Source: Verrucomicrobiota bacterium
GTDB lineage: Bacteria > Verrucomicrobiota > Verrucomicrobiia > Chthoniobacterales > UBA10450
Direction of reading: 5' to 3'
Assembly: GCA_003219435.1 (NCBI GenBank)
Contig: QHOW01000007.1
Span: forward strand, 1-33,577
Length of the DNA stretch: 33,577 nt
Shown: in pieces, positions 19,075 through 25,712 of the stretch
Layout: every line of letters starts with the position of its first letter
Position numbering within the stretch: the stretch's first letter is position 1
Translations under genes and position numbers: made by a program
The notes under the pieces: generated by a model
The model's input: the letters and a program-made list of their open reading frames with translations, nothing else
Databases searched by the model: none
What the model was told of the DNA's origin: nothing

Positions 19075-19661
19075 CATTAACACCGGCCTTCAGGCCGGTG
19101 ATCACGAGCGAAAGATAGACATAAGCCGTTTCAACGGCCTACGATCCGGAGGATGTCCGCTCATTCGTACTCTCGTTGCTGGGTTCACTTAATTTGGGGA
19201 ACTCTGAATCGCGAGAAACTGCTGAACAAAACGGCTGCGGCGCGTGTATCTCGCTATCTTGCCGAATACGCTGAAAAGCAAGGCGTTTACATGAAAATCA
19301 ATTACGTAAACGCGGACCACGTTCATACGCTTGTCGATCTTCCAACTGCCCTCTCAATCGAGAAACTGATGCAGCTCATAAAGGGAAGCTCTTCGCATTG
19401 GATCAATTCGTCCAACCTAATCACAGGAAAATTCGCCTGGGGCAGAGGATATGGCGCCTTCTCAGTGTCGGAATCGAATGTGGATCAGGTCGCCGGATAT
19501 ATAAGGCGACAAGAGGAACATCATCGCGTGAGTACATTCGCCGAGGAACTCAGGGAATTCATCGATCGCCACGGACTACGCTGGAAAGATGAGGGAAGCC
19601 GTTAAAACGGCTTCGGATCCCTCGACACGCGTCGTCACCGGCCTCAAGGCCGGTGTTAATG
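19075..19661 (+). mobile_element. minimal Y1-transposase element bounded by mirrored double hairpins
   Basis: 27-bp terminal inverted repeat CATTAACACCGGCCTTCAGGCCGGTGA (19075-19101) versus reverse complement of 19635-19661 (one mismatch); inner hairpins GCCGTT-TC-AACGGC (19125-19138) and GAAGCCGTT-AA-AACGGCTTC (19595-19614). Confidence 0.8.
19153..19605 (+). CDS. Y1/HUH transposase (IS200/TnpA-REP-like)
   Basis: SRCWVHLIWGTLNREKLL, INYVNADHVHTLVDLP (HUH), VDQVAGYIRRQEEHHR (candidate catalytic Tyr). Confidence 0.87.
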   Translation: MSAHSYSRCWVHLIWGTLNREKLLNKTAAARVSRYLAEYAEKQGVYMKINYVNADHVHTLVDLPTALSIEKLMQLIKGSSSHWINSSNLITGKFAWGRGYGAFSVSESNVDQVAGYIRRQEEHHRVSTFAEELREFIDRHGLRWKDEGSR

Positions 19662-19753
19662 AAGATTCCGTCGAACCGATACTCTGTTTTGTAACCCTTT
19701 TTAACGACGTAACGACGAAAACGTGGGGAAGCCCAATCGACTTTCCATCTCGC

Positions 19754-20452
19754 CTAGACCTCGCGCGCATCGACCCATTGAACGGCGAAACGGGCGACCT
19801 CTCTCGCGTTTTTCAACTGAAGTTTTTCTTTAATGTGTGCCCGGTGAGTTTCCACGGTCTTTGGGCTGAGATGCAAAAGCTTCGCAATCTGATGGACATC
19901 GTCGCCCTTGCCGATCAGTTCCAGAATCTCAAGTTCGCGATCGCTAAGCCGGTCGACGGCGTCGGGTTCACCGTCAGACGATTTTTTCGCAAATTTTGTG
20001 ATGACCTGCGCCGCCATTGCCGGGCTGAGATAAGGACGACCGCTAAAGACTTCGTGAATTGCCCGGACCACATTGGCCATCGCTTCATGTTTCATGACGT
20101 ATCCGTTCGCGCCGGCGCGAAGGGAGCGTAAGGCGTAGAGCGACTCATCGTGCATCGAAAGCACCAGAATTGGAAACTTCGGAAATTCCGCGCGGATGTT
20201 CTTGATGAGCTCAATGCCGTTGGCGCCCGGCAGGCTAAGATCGACAATAGCCAAATCGGGACTGAGTTTTCGAATCACGTCCATCGCTTCGGAAGCATTG
20301 CCAGCTTCGCCGCAGACCGTGAAGCCTCCGTCGGAATGAATCAATTGCTCGAGCCCTTTCCGAAATAGCGGATGATCATCAACGATCACGATGCGTTTCG
20401 CGTCCGGCGAATCGCATTTCGGATTCTTGTTCGTCGATCTGGCGCCTTTCAT
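19754..20452 (-). CDS. response regulator, NarL/FixJ family (REC + LuxR HTH)
   Basis: RIVIVDDHPLFRKGLEQLI, PDLAIVDLSLPGANGIELI, LSDRELEILELIGKGDDVHQIAKLLHLSPKTVETHRAHIKEKL; start chosen at ATG 20452. Confidence 0.92.
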   Translation of the reverse strand: MKGARSTNKNPKCDSPDAKRIVIVDDHPLFRKGLEQLIHSDGGFTVCGEAGNASEAMDVIRKLSPDLAIVDLSLPGANGIELIKNIRAEFPKFPILVLSMHDESLYALRSLRAGANGYVMKHEAMANVVRAIHEVFSGRPYLSPAMAAQVITKFAKKSSDGEPDAVDRLSDRELEILELIGKGDDVHQIAKLLHLSPKTVETHRAHIKEKLQLKNAREVARFAVQWVDAREV

Positions 20453-20471
20453 TTCAACTGTATCGGCTACA

Positions 20472-20596
20472 GGTGGATCGACCGCTCCATCGGGCGATGT
20501 TAAATAATGCGCCTTCGGCGCAAAATTAGCATCGAGCTCGCCACAGGACGAGTCCGTGTCGCCGCGGCGACCGGACAAGGGACTGCTCGATCCACC
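20472..20596. repeat. MITE-like element between the sensor kinase and response regulator genes
   Basis: Terminal inverted repeat GGTGGATCGACCGCTCC (20472) versus reverse complement of GGACTGCTCGATCCACC (20580-20596); internal hairpin TGCGCC-TTC-GGCGCA. Confidence 0.5.
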
Positions 20597-20669
20597 TTGC
20601 TTCATTCACCGTCTTTATCGGCCCTCCTTTTACAATTCGCCGCTCGGCGGCTTGCCCGATGTAGGAGAT

Positions 20670-22136
20670 TTAGATCAAGGCGGCTAGTGCTTTCGGATTT
20701 TCGCAGGAAACAGCCTGGGCCGGGTTGTTTTCTCTCTTCTGTGATTGGAGTGCTTTATTCGGTAAATAACAGGCCACACGCGTGCCGCCTTTTTTTGGAC
20801 GTTCGATTTCCAAGCGGCCGCCGATGGCGCGCGCACGATACTTCATGATGTGAAAACCCAACCCCCGTGGGCTACTTACGGTACTGGGAAGTCCGATGCC
20901 GTTATCGGTGACGCTCAAGACGGTTCCTTTCCCCGAACGGGCCAATGCGACCACAATTTCGCGGGCTTGCGCATGTTTGTTGGCGTTAATCACTGCCTCC
21001 CGGGCGATCCGATAGAGATGTGACGCGACCGCATCATCATCGATGTGCAAGGGCGGCTTAATTTCCAGACGACACGGTGTTTTCCAGATTTCGCGGTCAA
21101 CCAAATCTTGCAAGGCTGTCGAGAATCCTGCTGAGTCGATATCGACACGATGTAAGGCGCGGGAAAGATTGCGCGTATCGGTCGCAGCGTCGTTCACTAG
21201 CTCCGCGATTTTCTCGATATCACTTACTTCGATGACGCGATGATTTTTCAATCGCAAGGCAGTCGAGCGCGCCATGAATGCAACCGCCGTAAGGTGCTGG
21301 CAAAGCCCATCATGCAATTCCTGCCCCAGACGCTGCTGTTCGCGATCACTGATTTCAAGAATTTCGCCCTCAAGGCCTTTACGCTGGGCGATCTCGCCTT
21401 CCAATTCTCTGTTTGCCACATGCAACTCGTGTGTTCGCTCGCGCACGCGCTTTCCCAGCAATTTTTTTGACTTTTGCAGCGCGGCTTCCGCAAGTTTACG
21501 CCGGGTGATATCGGAAATCGAAGCGAACCATCCGATGACCTTGCCCTTCGAGTCCCGGTCCGGCGTATAAACACATTGTACGCAAGGCGCACCGACGCCG
21601 CGATAAGGCACTTCCGTTTCGAACTCCACCGTGTGACCTTTCAGCACCTTTTCAATATGGGGAGAAATTGTTTTCAGGCCTGCTTCTCCCATGATTTCAA
21701 CGATCGGCTCGCCGGCGATTTCTTCCGGTGTGCGACCAAGCATTCTGGCGTAAGCGCGACTGACGAATCGATAGCGGAGATCGTAGCTGCAACGAGTGAG
21801 CATGAAAGGCGTGCGGTTGATAATCGCTTCCAGCTCGGACTTCTTGGCACGCAACGTTTTCTCTGCTCGTTTGCGCACGCTCAAATCCATGATGGCGGTT
21901 TGATCGAGCATGGCACCATTTCTCGCCCTCGAAGTGATCGGCGTGCTGCACAGCACCGCCGGGATCCGTTCGCCTTTTCTCGACTTCAACTGACAGCCGA
22001 TTGATTTCTTTTTCGGTTTCGCTCCATCGGGATGCGCGCGTACGTGTCCACGTTGGGAAGGTCGCCGTCCGGCAGCTGCCGGAGCTCGACTGCGCAGCGG
22101 GCTGTTCCTACGTTTTGTTTCGCGCTTCGGGGCCAT
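20670..22136 (-). CDS. PAS-domain sensor histidine kinase (HisKA_3 / NarX-like)
   Basis: PAS (AIINRTPFMLTRCSYDLRYRFVSRAYARMLGRTPEEI...ISDITRRKLAE), REQQRLGQELHDGLCQHLTAVAF, HATPase region (VTDNGIGLP, GLGFHIMKYRARAIGG). Confidence 0.9.
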   Translation of the reverse strand: MAPKRETKRRNSPLRSRAPAAAGRRPSQRGHVRAHPDGAKPKKKSIGCQLKSRKGERIPAVLCSTPITSRARNGAMLDQTAIMDLSVRKRAEKTLRAKKSELEAIINRTPFMLTRCSYDLRYRFVSRAYARMLGRTPEEIAGEPIVEIMGEAGLKTISPHIEKVLKGHTVEFETEVPYRGVGAPCVQCVYTPDRDSKGKVIGWFASISDITRRKLAEAALQKSKKLLGKRVRERTHELHVANRELEGEIAQRKGLEGEILEISDREQQRLGQELHDGLCQHLTAVAFMARSTALRLKNHRVIEVSDIEKIAELVNDAATDTRNLSRALHRVDIDSAGFSTALQDLVDREIWKTPCRLEIKPPLHIDDDAVASHLYRIAREAVINANKHAQAREIVVALARSGKGTVLSVTDNGIGLPSTVSSPRGLGFHIMKYRARAIGGRLEIERPKKGGTRVACYLPNKALQSQKRENNPAQAVSCENPKALAALI

Positions 22137-22342
22137 GGTCCTTTACAGAGAGATTAACGGCTCCTCTACATCCAAGCCGGGGCTTGAATGTAGCGCGAAC
22201 TCGCACAAATGCCTATTCCAACGTTTCCATGATCGGCAGTCGCCCAGCCTCGAAGGCAGGCTCTCGCGGTAACCAGGACCTGTAACGCGTCTGGCCGTCG
22301 CGACTACAGGAGCGACCTCTCAGCACCGGTACGCATGCATTA

Positions 22343-22489
22343 TTACCGAAGTAAAACAATCAGCAGCACAATCAACAGTACAAGGCCCAAACCACCGCTC
22401 GGATAATATCCCCAACCGGTGCTATATGGCCATGTCGGCAAGGCGCCTATTAACAGGAGAATCAGAATAATGAGCAGGATGAATCGCAT
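22343..22489 (-). CDS. DUF3309-like small hydrophobic membrane protein
   Basis: MRFILLIILILLLIGALPTWPYSTGWGYYPSGGLGLVLLIVLLIVLLR. Confidence 0.8.
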   Translation of the reverse strand: MRFILLIILILLLIGALPTWPYSTGWGYYPSGGLGLVLLIVLLIVLLR

Positions 22490-22638
22490 AATTCCTTTCT
22501 TTGTCGTTCGTATTTGAATCGGATCGTGTCTGCTATGCAAGACAATTTGAATTTCACGTCCGATTTGTCACATGCGCGTGTCACTTTCCATCGCGAGAAG
22601 CAACTGATCCTGGTTCCGCGTGCGAATTCTTTATTAGT

Positions 22639-22824
22639 ATGACAAACCTACAATTCAAGGGCAGTTGGAACGAAGTAAAAGGCAAACTCAAACAAAAATA
22701 CGGTCAGCTAACAGATAACGATCTCACATTTGCCGATGGAAAAGAGGACGAACTGCTCGGACGTCTTCAACAAAAACTTGGCAAATCGAAAGAAGATCTC
22801 CGAAAAGAAATCGAGAGCCTGTAA
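22639..22824 (+). CDS. CsbD-family stress protein
   Basis: FKGSWNEVKGKLKQKYGQLTDNDLTFADGKEDELLGRLQQKLGKSKEDLRKEI. Confidence 0.92.
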   Translation: MTNLQFKGSWNEVKGKLKQKYGQLTDNDLTFADGKEDELLGRLQQKLGKSKEDLRKEIESL

Positions 22825-22975
22825 ATCTGAAGGTCCGTCTTGCGTGGCCGAGACGACGAATCGGCTGCGAATTAAATGCGTCTCACTGCGGCGTTTTATT
22901 CGAACTAACTAGGAACCATTTTAGAGACGGAAAGGACCAGAAGGACAACCTAAAAAACAACAGGAGGAAAATTGT

Positions 22976-23167
22976 ATGCCGGCAAAATCAAAGAAACAGC
23001 AAATGGCCGCGGGCGCAGCGTTGGCTGCCAAGAGAGGCAAACGCAAAAAGTCTTCTCTCAAAGGCGCGTCTAAAGGCATGTATGAATCGATGAGCAAAAC
23101 TGAGCTGCGCAGAATGGCCAAGACAAAGCGAAAAGGTAAGCCCACGAGAAAGCAGAAAAAAAGGTGA
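22976..23167 (+). CDS. DUF3008-like small basic protein
   Basis: MPAKSKKQQMAAGAALAAKRGKRKKSSLKGASKGMYESMSKTELRRMAKTKRKG; AGGAGG-like sequence upstream. Confidence 0.8.
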   Translation: MPAKSKKQQMAAGAALAAKRGKRKKSSLKGASKGMYESMSKTELRRMAKTKRKGKPTRKQKKR

Positions 23168-23200
23168 CGTAACGAAGGAAAAGTGATCTGCGCCCCGCGA

Positions 23201-23497
23201 TTACGGGCGCGAATATGCTGAATCGCGAGTTTTCGTTACGTCCGTCGCCGATCCCAGAAAGTCCAAATATTGCGTATCAAAAGCGCGGAGTGCTGCTTCC
23301 ACGCTCGGTCCAATTCCAACGATCCCTTTCTCCACACTCGGCCCAAGGAGCGCAATCCAAAGATCGCCGCGGCTGGACAACTGAGGCCGGCGCACCGCCG
23401 AGGGACCGCGGGGATGAGCTAGACAGTATGATTGCATTTCTTCCCTCGCCACTAATGTTGGATCGTCTCGGCGATAAGTATTTAATGCAGTGTTCAT
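23201..23497 (-). CDS. small hypothetical protein
   Basis: DLWIALLGPSVEKGIVGIGPSVEAALRAFDTQYLDFL looks like a real short domain; start set at MNTALNTY. Confidence 0.45.
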   Translation of the reverse strand: MNTALNTYRRDDPTLVAREEMQSYCLAHPRGPSAVRRPQLSSRGDLWIALLGPSVEKGIVGIGPSVEAALRAFDTQYLDFLGSATDVTKTRDSAYSRP

Positions 23498-23706
23498 TTT
23501 CTTTCTCATTCAGCTCTCTAAACGCGCATTGCGCCGTGGTTGGATGTAGGTTTTTTCGGCAGGAACACGCGTCAGTTAATCTACCGATGCTCAAGTCTGA
23601 CTTGGTCGGGTGAATTTCGATGTCAGGTACCGATTTTACGGCAGGAGAAATCGGCTAGGATTTTAACTGATAGGACAATCCGCCATCCGCCTGATTATGC
23701 GATCGA

Positions 23707-24085
23707 TTGCATGCGACGCATACTCCGGCCGTGGTCTTATCTTCCCCGATCAACTTATCTGAAGTAGATAAGCTGGAAGCGCTGCGAAGGCTCGATCAAT
23801 TCCGGCCATGGCGTTTTCTGGATGAGAAACGTTACTGTCTGGTTTGCGGCAAGATCATCACCGGCGAGCAGATCCAGGTAACGGGCGGAACACGTGGGAA
23901 CGGAGCGTTGCCATTCAATACCAATGGATTGGGTCCTTCCGACCGACGAAGTTCTGGCGAATCTTGCCCTGCGGGAGACCCAGCGCAGCAACGTTCCCGC
24001 AGTGCGTTTTGATCGCACCCCTCGGGAAGATTCAATCGTATCGCGATTGCGCAAGTTAGCGAGGCGATTTACGCGACCAGTTTAA
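23707..24085 (+). pseudogene. frameshifted paralog of the zinc-ribbon protein at 24247..24585
   Basis: N part (23707 frame) KLEALRRLDQFRPWRFLDEKRYCLVCGKIITGEQIQVTGG; C part in another frame (23894) GTERCHSIPMDWVLPTDEVLANLALRE aligns to PTEGCDSGPHQWVYPGTPLVSD of the intact copy. Confidence 0.6.
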
Positions 24086-24246
24086 CAGACTTGGTCCATG
24101 ACATCCGTCATGGCCGGATCTGATTTTGAATTCGCGAACGACAAACGCCTCGTCGGTCCTGATATAGGATTTTGCCTGACCGTACAATCATCCGCTGTCC
24201 CGATTGTGTGTTTTCCGCAATCGCGCAGGCTGTCTTCGCCAAGACA

Positions 24247-24585
24247 ATGAACGCTCATCTTAGACCTGAAGATCGACTATCGATCTTGCACACTGAAGAT
24301 CAATTCAGACGCTGGCAATCGCTCGATGATGAGCGCCTTTGCATCCTTTGCGAGAGAAAGTTCAACGGACGTCAAGTCGAAGTCCGGCGCTTTGCCAATG
24401 GCAAACATGAATTGCACTGTCCGACCGAAGGGTGCGACTCGGGACCGCACCAGTGGGTCTATCCGGGAACTCCGTTGGTTTCCGACATCGTTGATCCAGA
24501 CTGGTGGCACGCTTTAGGAAAAGAACCTCGAACGCTTTCGGGGCTGAGCAGTCGCCCTCGATTCCAAAGGCAAGAACACGTGTGA
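24247..24585 (+). CDS. small zinc-ribbon protein
   Basis: LSILHTEDQFRRWQSLDDERLCILCERKFNGRQVEV...HCPTEGC (CxxC...CxxxxC); 4-nt GTGA overlap with the sigma-factor gene. Confidence 0.65.
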   Translation: MNAHLRPEDRLSILHTEDQFRRWQSLDDERLCILCERKFNGRQVEVRRFANGKHELHCPTEGCDSGPHQWVYPGTPLVSDIVDPDWWHALGKEPRTLSGLSSRPRFQRQEHV

Positions 24586-25178
24586 TCGAAACTCTTGACA
24601 GAGCAGGCGCAGCGGCACCGACAGACGAGGCGCTCATGAGCGATATTTCGCGCCGGCGGCATGACGCGCTCACGGAATTATACGGACGCCACCGGCAAAG
24701 ACTCCGAGCAATGATCGATGGTGTCGTTCATGAAGGAGCCGAAACAGATGATGTTTTACAGGACATTCTCCTCCAGATTTGGAAAGAAGCCGATCAGTAC
24801 TCACCGAAGGCAGGGCGGCCTCTCGGCTGGATGGTGACGATCGCACGTCGCCGCGCCATCGACCGATTGCGCAGGCGTCAGGCCTATTCTCGTGCGCGGG
24901 AACGTTATGGGAAAGGACTGGTGCAACAGCCTGGGAATCTGCGTGGCGAAGCGTATGATCCTTTTGTCTTGAACGATCTGCATCACTTTCTCGAGAAATG
25001 CATACGAGCGCTGCCCCGGCTTCAACGCGAGGCGGTCAAGCTGGCTTTCTTCGAGGGATTGAGTCACCGCGAAATTGCCGCTACGACTCACGCTCCGCTT
25101 GGTACGGTAAAAACGCGCCTGGAACTAGGTCTGCGAAAACTGGCGCACTCGATCAGACCGCTTCGCGGCAAGGTCTGA
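24582..25178 (+). CDS. ECF-like RNA polymerase sigma factor
   Basis: DALTELYGRHRQRLRAMIDGVV, ETDDVLQDILLQIWKEADQYSPKAGRPLGWMVTIARRRAIDRLRR, AFFEGLSHREIAATTHAPLGTVKTRLELGLRKL; GTG start at 24582 inferred from the overlap. Confidence 0.9.
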   Translation: MIETLDRAGAAAPTDEALMSDISRRRHDALTELYGRHRQRLRAMIDGVVHEGAETDDVLQDILLQIWKEADQYSPKAGRPLGWMVTIARRRAIDRLRRRQAYSRARERYGKGLVQQPGNLRGEAYDPFVLNDLHHFLEKCIRALPRLQREAVKLAFFEGLSHREIAATTHAPLGTVKTRLELGLRKLAHSIRPLRGKV

Positions 25179-25228
25179 TCTCAGCGTCACCTTGCTTTTC
25201 TCGCGCACAGTTCGTGGTATATTCGCCA

Positions 25229-25564
25229 ATGCAATCGCTTGAAATTATCGCTTATCTAAAGACTTATTGCGGCTGGAGCGCCGGCGTGCGCGCCGTTCTG
25301 GCCAAATATAATCTCGCCTACACAGAAAAAGACATCATTCAAAACCCCGCGTTCCGGTGGGAGATGGAAACAAAAAGCGGACAGCCGCTTTCGCCGTGTG
25401 TTGAAATCAACGGGCGCATGCTCGCTGATGTCAGCGGCGAGGAAGTCGAGCAGTACTTGATCGACAATAAGATTGTCCAGGCGAGCGACGCGGCGACAGA
25501 TGTTCCGACGAACGCGCCGTGCCCGACCGAGCAGCACGAGGGCGCGGTGAAGCTCAATTTCTGA
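25229..25564 (+). CDS. glutaredoxin-like protein (single Cys, CGWS)
   Basis: IIAYLKTYCGWSAGVRAVLAKYNLAYTEKDIIQNPAFRWEMETKSGQPLSPCVEINGRMLADVSGEEVEQYL. Confidence 0.85.
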   Translation: MQSLEIIAYLKTYCGWSAGVRAVLAKYNLAYTEKDIIQNPAFRWEMETKSGQPLSPCVEINGRMLADVSGEEVEQYLIDNKIVQASDAATDVPTNAPCPTEQHEGAVKLNF

Positions 25565-25606
25565 TTTGGTCGGAGGGCGCCCGCGCGCGTCGGCATCCAA
25601 GTTTTA

Positions 25607-25644
25607 ATATGACCCATTCGACCCACAGGTCATGTGGGTCATAT
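25607..25644. repeat. palindromic element upstream of the PBP gene with two competing hairpins
   Basis: ATATGACCCA (25607-25616) pairs with TGGGTCATAT (25635-25644); inner GACCCAC can instead pair with GTGGGTC. Confidence 0.6.
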
Positions 25645-25712
25645 GCGTTTAACGCATCCGCGCCATCTTTCGCGAACGCGAAATATGTGGCTAAGTTGTC
25701 TTTCTATCTGGA

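Noticed and set aside
19075-19661. Complete IS605 with TnpB
   Set aside because: Only a Y1 transposase gene is present; no TnpB/RuvC-like ORF nearby, and the ends are mirrored hairpins.
25229-25564. Unusual glutaredoxin active site as a novelty
   Set aside because: CGWS resembles known monothiol (CGFS-type) glutaredoxins; not notable by itself.
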